Below are positions 40,930 to 53,596 of a stretch of 64,000 nt of DNA, in pieces. Numbering within the stretch: the first letter of the stretch is position 1; each line of letters begins with the position of its first letter. This DNA comes from Muraenolepis orangiensis. Lineage: Eukaryota > Chordata > Actinopteri > Gadiformes > Muraenolepididae. The position numbers and the translations under genes were made by a program. The stretch spans positions 22,246,812 to 22,310,811 of the forward strand of contig CM051007.1 of the NCBI GenBank assembly GCA_027704905.1. Direction: 5' to 3'. Below the pieces are notes generated by a model, which was not told where the DNA came from, did no database searches, and saw only the letters and a program-made list of their open reading frames with translations.

Positions 40930-42290
40930 ACCACAAACATGATTTACATACAAGGTAAAGTGTATGATATGTTTTATTACATTATAATACATGTGAGGGA
41001 GAATGTAATTATGTAGTAATTATGTAGTAAGAGGTTTGTGGCAACATTGTCCATGCATTTCCTGTCAGGGATCAAAATCTCATGGCAATGCTAACCACAG
41101 GTCACATCCTGCTCGTAGTTGACTTATGGCAAACATAGAAAGACCACAACATCAGTATCAACAGTGAATGAGCATCTGACGTTGGCCATACAGTTGCAGT
41201 GTGCAGTAGCATACAACTATCAACTAGTGCATGGCTGCATGCAAGGGAGTGGAAATCTCGCAGCAGCAGCAGCAGCAGCAGATGTGTGCCCATCAGTAGG
41301 CCTACATAGGGACCATCAGCAAGTGCTCTCAAAATTCCACCCAAGGCCTTGTCTCAAAACCCTACCTTGCGGACTTCTCTCCTTCATGTGCGCGATCCAA
41401 TGGGGTTTAGGGTGTCTCATTGTTCAATAAGCGATTGCAAAGGGTGCTCAACGGCGCCCCCTATGCATCCTCGTGGGCCCTTCTCGTGAGTCAGCATAGG
41501 AGCAGATTTTGCTGAAGGGAAGAGACCATAATTCTTTGCTTTGTCGCCACACTTGACACTCTGGTCGATCAAAGCTGTTTTCCTTTTTAACCGAAAAGTT
41601 GAGGCAGAAAAGGTAGGTTTAGGTAGGCTTAGATAGGTTCAAGTTTGCTACCTCTGGTCCCAGCTCACCCTCCTGAATTACTTCCCCCGTTGGAACAAGC
41701 AACCTGATAGTCGACATCCCTGACACACCATGTGGCGAGTAGCTTTGAGCTGGACCTACAAAGCAATACAAGAACTTTATTTTTCCGGTGAAAATTGTCT
41801 CAGCCGAGTAAATCTATTATCCAGCTGCTGCTGACGTTTGTGGGCCTGGAGCAAATTTTCCTGTAAAATCTAACCCCAGTGCAGAGTTTTTTTCTCTCAG
41901 GTCTGTCCCACTTTTCTTTAATAATGTGGTTTAACAATAGTTCAAATGGCAAAAAAAACCTGTGGAGGCCTGAGGAACCTCTCCTACTGTGTGGACAATA
42001 GAGGGTCTATGACGTCTTGTTAAAAAAAACTGCTCAACCAGACCGTCTGTCTGAGGATGGTACACGGCAGTCGGCACCGCAAAGTCCTCTTTGACTCAGT
42101 AGCACACACACACGGAGCAATAAACAACCATCGCGTCACACAGTCAATTACATGTCAGTGGTGTGGACCAGGGGAGAGCAAACAGATGCGTTTGAATAAA
42201 CAATGCTCATTATGCTCACCACCCACCAATCCTGGGAATAAGCCGCCTCTCCTCCCTTGTTTGCAACCTGATGCCAAGCCACGCCCCCCT
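40930..42290. other. Intergenic, no gene seen
   Basis: There are only short frames without family similarity. An AGC run lies at 41263-41281. I found no exon chain, RNA gene or element end that I can support. Confidence 0.4.
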
Positions 42291-42394
42291 TCACTCTACA
42301 CTCAAAACTGTATCCAATAGGCCTATATCACGTTAGATTAGAACGCCGGAAGTACCCGTTTAAAAATCGCTGAAGCAGTGTATCCCAAGTTCCG

Positions 42395-42592
42395 GTGAAT
42401 GCATTCACCTTGCCATTCACCATGGAGGACAGTTATCGCTGGACAACATCGCTGCATAACCTTCCAAAAGTCGGTCCAGACGATGTGGTTCAACTAGTGA
42501 ATGAACACTCTACAGTGAAGAAGTCTAAATCCGAATCATACAATTCCCCGACATTGTGTCTTGTGGCTCTATCTGGATATATCGCCATATAA
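42395..42592 (+). other. Short unidentified ORF, possibly a transposon-derived fragment
   Basis: The 65-codon ORF (internal Met at 42422) contains RWTTSLHNLPKVGPDDVVQL. It is followed by AT-rich sequence ending at about 42893 in TATCGCCCAGCCCTA, the reverse complement of a start (TAGGGCTGGGCGATA) common to many fish DNA-transposon repeats. I do not recognise a function. It may be the N-terminus of a longer fish repeat-encoded protein. Confidence 0.3.
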
Positions 42593-43427
42593 CAAAGGTG
42601 ATTTTGTGTAGGAGCAGAGGTATGCCTATGTATTTAATATAGGTGATTTATTTGATGGATTTTGATTATTTCAATGTACCTTTTCATTTACGTGTTAATA
42701 TGTAGTGTGCAGCTGTATATTTTCTAAAAGGGAATGCCTGTTATTCTTGTGAATATGAGTTGTCTTAAAATAAAAGTGCTTGTGACATTAAAGTTAGAGT
42801 TAAAACCGAATTTGTATAAAATACCGATATATATCGTATATCGCAATGCAGCCTAAAAATACCGGGTTTTGGTCCGTATCGCCCAGCCCTACTTGAGACC
42901 AGTGCTTTTAATCACACACTTACCCGTCATTGTGTGGCTGTATTCGGATGAGAGATGGAGTGTGTGTGGGGGTCAGGACCAGTGCTTTTAATCATACCTT
43001 AGCCTATTCCGCCCACTTTTCGAGACGTATATGCTCTCCTTGTCAAAGTGCAAACTGCAGACATACGCGCTACCCCTGAGAACATGAAACAAGCCTCATA
43101 CAAGACTTGCGGAGGAGTTTGTCTTTGGGGAAATGGTGTAAACTGAGGTAGGGCTGTCTTTGTTTAGACGTTGAGCAGCCGGTACACTACAATAACAGAG
43201 AGGAGGGGAGGCGGCCACAGTTTGTCACGTATCTGGGGTAACTACCGGAAGTAAGAGTACACTGCTCACGGCTCTGGAAGCAGGAAGTGTGATTTAGGCC
43301 TATTCTGATTTATTAATAAAATATCTGTCAGTTACTGCATATATTTGTCAGTTACTGCTGACTCACTCCCACTGTTGGTCCTCTCCCCCCACCTGTCACC
43401 AAATTTGCACAATTGGTTTGGTACCAG

Positions 43428-43565
43428 GGCACGGGTAGTAGACTTATCTTCACAGGAGTGTCTACTAGCCGTGCCCTGGTACGTTAAAGGAGCAGACCCA
43501 TAATTAGTGTAATGAGTGACACCTGTGTTTGTCCTACGACGACGCCTCAGTGAAAAGGGTATCGG
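43428..43565 (+). repeat. Copy 3 of the dispersed foldback family
   Basis: Hairpin arms TACCAGGGCACGG..AGTAGAC and GTCTACTAG..CCGTGCCCTGGTA flank a 16-base loop. They are followed by TTAAAGGAGCAG and GAGTGACACCTGTGTTTGTC, shared with 16145-16262 and 20690-20860. Confidence 0.7.
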
Positions 43566-44731
43566 TATCGGTAACATAGTCAACGATAATAAACACAGCA
43601 CAATGACAAGGATATCTGGTGGTCACTGTTCTGCATTACAGTACACCGAAGGTCAGCTTAAAGACACATATTAGATCAAATATGAAAACCACAGTGTTGG
43701 GTCTACCAATAGTAACACAATACATGTGTCATATTCATGATTGCATAGGGAATGTGAGTTTTGCTATCATATTATTTATTAACTTTCTAAAAGAAGAACA
43801 ATGGTCTCTGTCTTCCACCCACATAGACCTTAAATTACATTACAATGTTTACAATGTAGTAGAGCCATACATATAACATGGCTTGAATGTTGTCCTTCAT
43901 GGAAAATCGTTCCTTTACCGACATTTATTTAACATAATCAGCCAGTAGAAATACATTTGTAATTATGTTAACCCTATGTACTCGGGATAATATGAAATGG
44001 CACTATTTTAAATGAAAATATTATACACTTATTATCGTTATACACGTCAGTGTAATAAAGCATACAGTGTAAACGAACAAAAGTATGGACACAAATTGAG
44101 ACATTTAAAAAACAAAAGCAATTATAGTTTTTTTATTTTTTTATTTGTTAGAGGTAATCTCACAGGTATACTTTTTATAACTATTGTTAGTGCCGATATA
44201 TTATGCTCATTATAGTAATGTAACAGTTGTGAAATAAATAAAACGAACTCCAAACAAACAAATAAATGGAACATTGGTATATAAAAACACTTGATCTTAA
44301 AAACCATGTCCAACCTATTTTCACATTCAGGGGAAAACTATCAGCCCATGGTTAAGCGTTAGAATCTCTTTTTCTGAACACTTTTCAGAATATAACTTGA
44401 TGATGCACTGAACAAAGTGACAAAGGCAAAATCCTGCATTCTGCTCAACGCTTTTAGCACCATGCAACATAAAAAGGAACTGAATACACATTTAGCGGTG
44501 CACAACAGGCCTCAACGGACATGTCTGCGCTATGTGAGGACTTTCGCGGCTGTGTGTTTCTCTCTCTTTGAAAGATAAGCTACACAGACTACGCCTACTA
44601 GTTCAGCAACGACAATAACTCTACGATTAAGTCATGTTTGATGTTTGATGTTTGAATGGATGAGGAAGTGTGTTATCACGTATCCAAGTGAGTTGTCACT
44701 GTTACTCTGTTACTCTGTTACTGTTTTTGAT

Positions 44732-44790
44732 GATGACGATGATGATGATGATGATAATGACGATGACGATGATGACGATGATGATAATAA
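44732..44790. repeat. (GAT)n/(GAC) trinucleotide repeat
   Basis: An imperfect GATGAC run. The Asp-rich ORF over it is a repeat artefact. Confidence 0.9.
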
Positions 44791-45329
44791 AAACAACGAG
44801 GGGGTTATTCACATAGTCCATCTTACATGCTCAGTTTCAATCATCAACTGCTACGAATGTGTCCTTGAAGTCTGTGGCTGCATTTAACATCAAATAGGGG
44901 GCCTCAAAACTGGAGCAGCAGATTCAAGAAGGTATAATATTTGACCAAGCAACATTGATATACAACATGAAGAACAGCAAGGGCAAGTACTGGCAAGTAC
45001 ATCCTCAGTGCAGAGCAACACGCGTACTCTAAATTGGACGATGTGTCACGCATAGGGTAGCACCAGTGAAAAGGGTAAAGGGAGGGTAAAACAGTAATTT
45101 TGTCATATAGTAATAGCACATCCCAGCGTTTCCAATTTCATTCTTGGTTGAAATATATCCAAGCTAGATTTCTTAAGTGATTAATGCCAACCACAGAACC
45201 AACAATGACAACAAACAACAATCTAAGGGGTCACATAATTCATCCCACATTGCTAGATGCAAAAACATCTATAACAAAATGTTTCACTAATTTAACGGCA
45301 AACGGAAATGCAATTTAATTTAGAAACCA

Positions 45330-45335
45330 TTTATT
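45330..45335 (-). terminator. Candidate AATAAA polyadenylation signal of the MS4A-like gene
   Basis: A minus-strand AATAAA lies about 470 bases beyond the stop codon of the MS4A-like gene. It was chosen by position only. Confidence 0.35.
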
Positions 45336-45803
45336 TTTACCCATCTACTAAGAGTAATTTGAGTTGGTTGAATGGAAAGATATCTGACCAGCACATGGCT
45401 TTGCTCTCACTAAAACTTTGCAGAGCTGAAATTATTCAGAAAAAGTCAGGAATTTAACAAAAAGCAACTGCAAAAAAAACCCCAATTTTTTAACATTGTC
45501 AAAACATTTAAATAAGAAACAAGAAATGTTTAAATTAAGTGGTCTGGTATAATTTGATTCAAATCATTTTCCAAATTGTCCTTTCTTATTATTAATGGTG
45601 AGGATAAACAATGGTGCACTATTACATGTATTTACACAGTGAAGTCCGTAGTAATTCATGAATAACTTGACCTCATGAGTAAGACATATAACAACCATTT
45701 AACATTGACCCATGGTTTCGGGTCTATATTATTACTACGTTTTTACCCCGCCCCCAAACCCCACAGGAGAACGGCAAACAGCCAATGAGAACACAGGTGG
45801 TAT

Positions 45804-48800
45804 TCATGGCTCGTCTATCTCAATTGGCACAACCTGGGGTTCGGTGGGCGGAGTGATGTCCTCCTCCAACTGCTCAGACTCTGGATCCGTCATCGCCTCT
45901 GTCACCACCACCGCCACCTGCTGGAGAGTTAAGGGACGTCGAGGGGGACAGACAGAAGATTGCTGAAGAAAGGTATCGTATTTGTAGTGAATGTAAGCAA
46001 TACAGTTTAAACTAATCCATCTTAATCCGTGGCTTGGTAAACTATGTAAGCGGTGTTTCCCACGTATGTGACCCACTAGGGGAGCTACCTGTGGTCCGCT
46101 GGGTTGAACCTGAGGTACGATGGGCAGCATTGTGGGAGCTGGAGTGGCCTGAGCTCCATGCACAGGTGGTGGTTGACTCTGTGGATAGGCTGGCCTGTGG
46201 CTCGTGAACTTGGAAAGGAAGAAAGACGAAGCCGCTTGTTACCTCTCAGGAAGCTCATTTGCAATGAACACTAATATTGTATATTCTGAAACACCATTCC
46301 CTGGATTTCTTTATGCTACGCACCTGACGTGCGATGTTTAAATCGATATACTACAACAAATACTTGACTTGCTACGCGACAAGGTCTCGTCCTGAGTGTA
46401 AGTTAGCTGTTAATTCAATTTCGAGCAGTGTCTCCCAAAATAATACAAAATGTACATTCATAAAATGTATATTATACAGGCAGCAGTGGATCAGGAGGTA
46501 GAGCAGGTTGTGTCTGCCAACCGGGAGGTTGTTGGTTCGTACCCCTCCTATTCGCTGGCTCAAAGTATTAAGGTTACCCTAACTACTCCCCAAGAGCTGG
46601 TTGTCACCAGAGATTGAAACCGCTGTCGGTGCATTAATGATTGTGAGGCAATAATTGTAAAGTGGCCACAGGTCACGGAAACAGCGTCGGTACAGTAAAT
46701 TACAAATATAGTCCCAAATAAAAACTGCAGTGCACACTATACAGGGAACGAGTGAAAGATTCGGCCCAGGGGGTTCTATGCGGCGTTGGGGTTCTAGTTC
46801 ACCTGGGCTCCCCCAGCAGACTGCACGCTGAGGCCAAACAGCATGGCGGTGATACAGATGAGAAGCTCCAGCACCAGGAAGATAACCAGCGTGCCGAGGA
46901 TACCATCAATCAGCAGCTAGCTCCGCAACAATACACAGACAAGGATGCAGAAATCAATGAAGAGAGATAACAAAAACCACTGCAATACATACAAATAATA
47001 ATTATAATAATAATTATTATTATTATTATTATTATTTTAACAACAAAAACAATGATAATAATAATAATAATAATCATCGTCATAATAATAATTATAATAA
47101 TATTGAAGAAAGTGATAATGAATGATGCATGATATATCTTTAAGGGAGGATGAAATGGACAGGGCATGTCTCGCTGCATGTTTGAAACATGCACACATAT
47201 TGTACATGTTGGAAGACAGGGAGGAGAGGAGCCTTAAAGGTCTAAGCGATGCTGGCTTATGGTACGCCCAGAGGTCATCATTCAGATATCTCTGCAGATG
47301 TCACTGCGAGTTGGCAACACAAAGGAATTGCAGCCAGTCAATCAATCAATGACGTTGTCTACATTACTGAAAACATCCTCCTCTAAGTTTCTCCTCTAAA
47401 TATGTGTATACAACAAAATTGCAGAATTTCTGAATTTAGTTCCGCTGTATTGACTGAAGACTTTACCTGACCGAAATATTGACCGGGGACCGAGGTCAGT
47501 CACTTACTTTACACTTTTGCTCGATCAGCCCAGTGCATTTCCTGAAACAATGTTGCTGGACAGTAGACACAAAAACACAAGCATAGAGGCTGATATTTCA
47601 CAACACACAAGAGGTTCATCTGCTGTATTGTCATTCCACTGAAGGAAGAATTTACAGACGAGTCTAGATTCTATTTTTCGGAAAGAAAAAACTGCAACAG
47701 AACTGTCTGACTAAAAAGGTTAATTGCCGTTTCTGATGTCCGATGTGTTGATATCCATCTAGTTTGAGCCAATCATAAACTGGGGGGGTTATTATCGTGT
47801 TTTGTCAGAAAATTATGAGTTAAATATCCTTTAACAATGCTGACCACATATAGTTAGAATAAGGTTTTGATGCTAGTACTGCACATTTTAACATAGCTCC
47901 CCACATTCATAATTGTATACACACATATTTCACAACTGCATAAAGCAATGGGGCTGAATCTGTGGTCAAAGATCTTCAATGGAGATTGGAATTGTTCATG
48001 TCTAGTTTAGACACCTTACTGCTACAATACAGTCTTTGGTAGCTTACATGTCTCATCAATGATACACACTATGGCAGTGACTACAATTAAAGACAGCAGC
48101 AGTTTGTCTGCTGGTGTGTAAGGAAACATATTCAATGATCCAGTGAGATTGTGAATAGGAGCCATGTTAAAATGCTAATTAAATAATGAAACCAGGGGTG
48201 GCCAGTATATATTTTGTACCTTATGATAATCTAACATTAGCTTGTAATTACATGACATGTAAACATGCAAATTCAATCATTTCAAATGACCGACAGTTCA
48301 GGTTCACGTGTGTGGGTTTGCTACAATTTAAAGGTTAAGGAGTATTTCATTCATTTAACGACCTGATGAATGAATGGTAAGTTAATGTTGATGTATCGGA
48401 GAATAATTAAACGGCCCATAGGTATTTTTTTGTTCTACTTTCATACTCTGTTAAGTTAAGTTTTCGTTTACTTAACTTACTGTTTTTGTTCGTAGATTCG
48501 ACACACTGTATCAGCACAGCATGTGTGTGACACCACTTTAATTAAAGGTGTTAAACTTAAACTGATAGTTGTGGTCTAAATATGCGGCAACTCGTCCGTC
48601 TTCAGAGGTTCATCGCTGTCATGTGCAAACATTGTTTCATTCCAGCACCAGGCGGACTCTGCATATTGCATTTGAATCCTATTAAATAGTGATTTTAGTA
48701 TACACTGATGAGACTTTAAATGAAACCATATCTTCCAAGTCTTTATCACCCATACAGGTGAATAAAACAATTATATATCAATAAATCTGGAGACAGCGGG

Positions 48801-51800
48801 ACCAATAAAGTCTACATCTTTGACCACAGTAACAGTATGTTGAAACCCAATCCAGTCAATTATACTTCTGTTCAACCCCAAAATCTCTCTCCCAATGACC
48901 CGGTACGTTTTACAAAAAAAAATTGAGAATATGCGGCTATGTATATTCTACGTACATACTGGCCTACCTACAACCACCGTCATACGCACACAAAACCAGT
49001 GATCATACAAAGTAAACACCACCACTAAGGACACAGAACAGCAGAGCGAGCGGGGTGTGACCGAGAACGCCGTGTCACAGGACAAGACGAGCTGACACGT
49101 CACGCCTTTGTGTGTCGTCCCCGCTATCTTTCACGTGTCACGTGTCTACGCGGCTCCCTTATGTAAATGGTACGTGTGAGCGGTCAAACCGGGCTTAGCG
49201 TGCAACGGAGGACGGTCCCTCCCGCTGGCGGTAGTAGCTACCACAGCGTGCAGCTCCAGGCGCCGGCAGTGTTCACAGTGGTAGGAGTCCTGGCGGTACG
49301 GCAGGTGCTTGGACATCAGGCCCAGGGCGGCGGTGGTGAAGGCGGCGCTGATGAGGTGCAGAACCAGCACACATTTGATCTAGAAGAAGGGATTTGGAAG
49401 GAAAAGGATATAATTAGTTAGTAGGAATAACACAAATAGACCTCGCAAGGGACATATCCATGCCCGTGTTCAGGAAGTTAGAGATGGTATGGGTGAACAA
49501 TTAAAGATTCCAAGGTTCAAGATTCAAGATGTTTTTATATGGAATGCTTACTCCCCATTCACAACCGCAGTATGAATTTCAACAACAATACTATACTATG
49601 CTAAACTAAATGATATAACTATAAACTAACACTATATACTACCTACTATATAATATACTATATTCTATAAACTACACTGTATATGACCTACTATTTACTA
49701 TACTATATACCAGTGGTGAAGCGTCAGGGCCCTCAAGGTATTCAGAGAAGACCCTGGAACTCTCAGATGAAACAAAAAAATCAAATTAATTGTATTAATA
49801 AAATGTAATACAATTTAATCTAATTTAAATAAAATGAATAAATGACAATCGTATCTGTGTTGTTATCTGTTATATTACAGTTATGTTGATTTGTTTGTCT
49901 TTCTCGGTCCATGCACTACGCATTTGAGTGGTTTTGTGTTGCAACCAATCAGATATTTTTCTAGGTTGCTGGGAAGAATATCCTTCAACCAAAGTATTCC
50001 CGCTGACTTTGGCCCTTAGACTGAATGAGAGCGTACGTTTGGATTGACAATTTGATCAACCAATCATATAGTGATTTGTAGCCAATGGGCATATTCTTTC
50101 AGATTTCCCCACAGCTCAATAGGGAGCTAGAAGGTATACTGGCTGGAGCGAGAGGGGATCTAGCGTAGTGCTACGTTGTTTCTACGTAGGATTTTACGTC
50201 AAAATGGCGAAGGCGAAGATGATGGGCTGTTACTTCACTACATGGACACTGCTTTACCAACTATGGTACACTTGGAAATTGGCTGCGACAATCTTATCTG
50301 CCTAAATGAGATAAGGCATAAAGTGACTGCAGTCTACAGCAGGGGTTCCCAAAGTGGGGGTCGCGGGACCCCGAGGGGGGGTCCCGAGATGATTTCAGAA
50401 TCCTCTTGATGTGACCCATGAGGTTTATTTTTTTTAAATGTTATTATTATTATTTTTTATCATTTGTATTACGGTATTATTATTATTGTTAATAATAACG
50501 TGAGTGACAAATAAAGGAATTCTGATTCCCACAGATTCACGACAGTATCATCGCGATGGCGAACATTGTGTGTTGGACTTCACGATGTCCGCGAACGCGA
50601 CATACCCCCCCCCCCCCGTTGGACTTCACGATGTCCGCAATCGCGACATCCCCCCCCCCCCCCCCCCCCCCTTGGACTTCACGATGTCCGCGATCGCGAT
50701 TACCAACAACCAAAACTAGCCTTTGACTGCACATCCTGTACGAACCAGTAAATATTGTGTGATCATTGACTCATATACAACACATATACACTATACCCTA
50801 TTTTAACAATTAGTTATTTTTGTTTTGAGATAGTTAGCCGTATAACGGTTATAACATCCGACTTACCCAAAAAAGAGAGGGTTTCCTTCCACTGTGCACC
50901 AAGACGGAACCAGAAAGCGTCACCTGCGAGGATATAGATTATTATTACATATCTGTAAAAGTATTTTATTTTATTTTAGTTGTATTTCATTGGAAAGAAA
51001 ATGACAACAACGCATGATGCGCGCCATAAACACATTTCACATCCAATGTTTAGTATTTGTTATTTTTCTGTTACTATGAAATAGCATGTAACACAGAGCT
51101 CATCATGTGTATCGTGTTTATTACATTTGATTTTATAGTTAATTTGTTAAGTTAAGCCCTTGGATTCCCCAGGGAGCATAGGCCATTGACGAATGTCTTC
51201 CATCTCACTCGGTTGGAGGCAGGACATCTCTGCCTGGACATCCCTCCTCCAACTGTTCTTGGGGCGACCTCTTTTTCTCTTCCCTTGTGGGTTTCACTTT
51301 AGGGCTTGTCGGGTGATGTTGTTGGCTGATTTCCTGAGTGTGTCCTATCCAGCTCCACTTTCTTTTTAGGATCTATAGGTCAATGGGATCCTGTCCAGTT
51401 CTCTCCCACAGGTCCACATTCCTGACTTTGTCCCTCCACCAGAGGTTCAGGATCCTCCTAAGGCAGTTGTTGATGAATGTTTGCAGTCTGGTTGTTGTTT
51501 GTTTTGTTGTTCGCCATGTTTTTGATCTATACAGCATCACCTGTTTCACCTTGAAGTTGAAGATGCGTAGTTTGGTGTTAGTTGAGATGGTTTTGGAGCT
51601 CCAGATCTTCCTGAGGATGTTAAACATAACCCTGGCTTTGTTGATCCCCTGCTCTTTATGTCCACGTCTGTCCCTCCTGTGGTGTCCATCACACTTCCTA
51701 GGTATGTGAATGCCTCCACTTCCTCTAGGGGGCGCCGTGTATGAGGATGGGGGTTGCTGCTCCTTGAATGGATCGTCATCGCCTGTGTCTTTGTTGTGTT

Positions 51801-53596
51801 TGGTGTAAGTCCCAATTTGCCTGCTGCTTGTGTGTCTGTCTGTCTGTCTTCTCCTGCATTTGCATATGTGTGTGAGAGAGAAGGGCAATGTCATCCGCAA
51901 AGTCGAGGTTGTCTAATTGCTCCCACATTGTCCACTGGATCCCATTTCTCTCCCCTTTGGTTGTTTCCTTCATGATCCAGTCGACTGCAAGGAGGAAAAG
52001 GAATGGTGAAAGTAGACAACCCTGCTTGACCCCCGTATTGACATCGAAGCTCTTTGATAACTGGCCTGCATGCCAGAAAGGGTACGGTAGGGTGATCCCT
52101 CTGTAGTTCTTACACTGTCGTAAGTCACCTTTCTTTGTGTCCCTCTGCCCATTCTCTAGGTTTCTTTTCCTCTTCCCAAATCCTGCTAAACAAGTCATAG
52201 AGCATGTCTGTTGATGTATATGCATCTGCTTTAAGGGCTTCTGATGGAATAGTATCAGGGCCAGCAGCCTTGCCACTCTTGCTGTTGCTTGATTGCAGTC
52301 TTTATTTCAACTTTTGTTGGTCTCTCACACCTGATATTTAGTGGAAACCCAAGTGTTGGGTATATTTGGTGGTTCTGCTGGTGGTGGCCTATTTAGAACA
52401 TCTTTAAAGTGTTCTACCCATCTTTCTAGCTGTTCTTCCACAGTTGAGAGTATTTAGCCATTCTTGTCTAGAATTGGTTTGTTGTTTAGTGTCAGATTTC
52501 ATAGTATCTACAGCATTTTGTGGATCATTAGAAATCCCCACACCACCACAACCTGTTTAGAAGCGTTTCACTTTGAATTGTGGACGTGATGAAGCGTGTT
52601 GTCAAGATTCAAGATTCAAGAACTTGATTAGTCACATACACATACATGCAGGATGAGATGAGAGTGGCAGTGCCTTACAGAAATTGTACAAAATAGAAGA
52701 GAGGAAATAGAAAATAATTATATACGATGAACTATGTATTATAACTATGCATATACAAATATATAGAATATATTTTTGAAAAAGTCAATGCAACAGTATT
52801 TACAATTGAGTTGAATAAATATACGTATACTCATGTTATGTTTTAGACCGTTACATTAGATTTTCTTCCATCTGTCAGAGCTGGGAGGGGTAGGGGAGGG
52901 GTGTGGGGGGAGGGGTACCTGAATGACCACGATGAGGAACAGCGCCACGTCCCAGGTGAAGTGGACCTCGTGGATCTGGAGCACTGAGGCGCTCAGACAC
53001 AGAATCAGAGCTCCGATGATGATCTGGATGGCCTGAGAAGAAGCAAGAGCAGAAGCGCTTTCCAGTGTCTATACGCACGTGCGTGTGCGTGTGTGCGTGA
53101 CTGTGCGTGTGTGATCGATTGAAACGGACGGATTTGAAACCCGAACAAACCAAAGTATGACCTCACATCTGGTAGATCATGTTGCATGCCAATTGCTGTT
53201 ATGGGTACTTTTTGTTTTTACATCCTACAATAACTTTGATAACGTTGATCGCTTATTTAAGACCCCTTGACACATGTAGACTCAACCAGAATGAATGGTC
53301 GACTTAAACAGCTGGATGGCCTAACATGCACTCTATGGCTGTATGGCAAAGCACTTTATGGGCCCTCAACATACACTTACCGACTACACACTTTAAGATA
53401 TTTTTTTCATTGTGAGGCCCTACACTGTTCTGTGTTTTACGTGGCACATGTGTGAAGGATAAGAAGGAGGTTAATATTTTTCCACGCAAGCAAAGCTCAC
53501 CCCTAGTGTTTTTGGTTCCATCTTGTGGTAGGACTCCACTTGCCCGGAGTTGAGGCTCCCCACTAGGGGCAGCGGGTCCTGGCTGTCGATGCCCAT
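45804..53596 (-). CDS. MS4A-like four-pass membrane protein, complete
   Basis: Seven exons in gene order, all phase 0: 53596-53501, 53032-52919, 50923-50867, 49379-49242, 46916-46803, 46208-46089, 45962-45804 (TGA at 45806-45804); 798 nt, 265 residues. The N-terminus MGIDSQDPLPLVGSL leads into KTLGAIQIIIGALILCL, the hallmark first helix of MS4A/CD20-type proteins (LGAIQI). The second helix spans exons 2-3 (ALFLIVVIQVTLSGSVLV followed by SGRKPSLFW, like the SGSL..ERKP signature). The third helix (VLVLHLISAAFTTAALGLM) is followed by a Cys-bearing loop (CEHCRRLELHAV). The fourth is GILGTLVIFLVLELLICIT. The cytosolic tail is Pro/Gln-rich and ends acidic. MS4A proteins act as membrane adaptors or channel-like components, often in immune cells. 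Donor 49241 was preferred over the GT at 49173 because only it keeps phase with exon 5. The exact MS4A orthologue is not resolved. Confidence 0.85.
46478..46640 (+). mobile_element. tRNA-derived SINE
   Basis: GGCAGCAGTGGATCAGGAGG with box A-like TGGATCAGGAGGTAGAG and box B-like GGTTCGTACCCC. The tRNA fold is degenerate. It lies in the MS4A-like intron between exons 5 and 6. It belongs to the same general class as the SINE at 17843 but differs in body sequence. Confidence 0.65.
46993..47103. repeat. (ATT)n/(ATA)n trinucleotide repeat
   Basis: ATT and AAT runs in both phases surround a short AACAACAAAAACAAT stretch. It is intronic in the MS4A-like gene, just upstream of exon 5 on the gene strand. 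Confidence 0.9.
50340..50410 (+). repeat. One end of a hAT-like repeat
   Basis: CAGGGGTTCCCAAAGTGGGG then GTCGCGGGACCCC resembles the end of fish hAT elements. I found no matching inverted end nearby, so it is a fragment at best. Confidence 0.4.
50570..50712 (+). repeat. Three tandem units with poly-C spacers
   Basis: TTGGACTTCACGATGTCCGC followed by an AACGCGACAT-like word and a C-run occurs three times. The C-runs are about 13 and 20 long, with the third unit ending in GCGATTACC. It lies in the MS4A-like intron between exons 2 and 3, on the intron side of exon 3. Confidence 0.9.
51165..52500 (-). mobile_element. LINE fragment with reverse-transcriptase remnant
   Basis: The minus strand reads, over several frames: TIPSEALKADAYTSTDML, FDVNTGVKQGCLLSPFLFLL, LDNLDFADDIALLSHTHMQM (the A-D-D catalytic motif), EAFTYLGSVMDTTGGTDVDI, LRIFNFKVKQVMLYRSKTWR, INNCLRRILNLWWRDKVRNV, and then a basic C-terminus (IGHTLRK-like, degraded). 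These are blocks 4-7 and the tail of a non-LTR retrotransposon of the RTE/I/Nimb-like type. The clade is not certain. The element is broken by several frameshifts and sits in an intron of the MS4A-like gene in the gene's orientation. Confidence 0.85.
52605..52850 (-). mobile_element. LINE 3' tail fragment
   Basis: TCAAGATTCAAGATTCAAGA followed by TTAGTCACATACACATACAT is the reverse complement of a fish LINE/SINE 3' end with (TTGAATC)n tail repeats. Confidence 0.5.

Noticed and set aside
45804..53596. FAM189/ENTREP identity, suggested by the 1q22 neighbourhood
   Set aside because: The first-helix LGAIQI signature, loop lengths and tail do not match ENTREP proteins as I know them. The pattern is MS4A-like.
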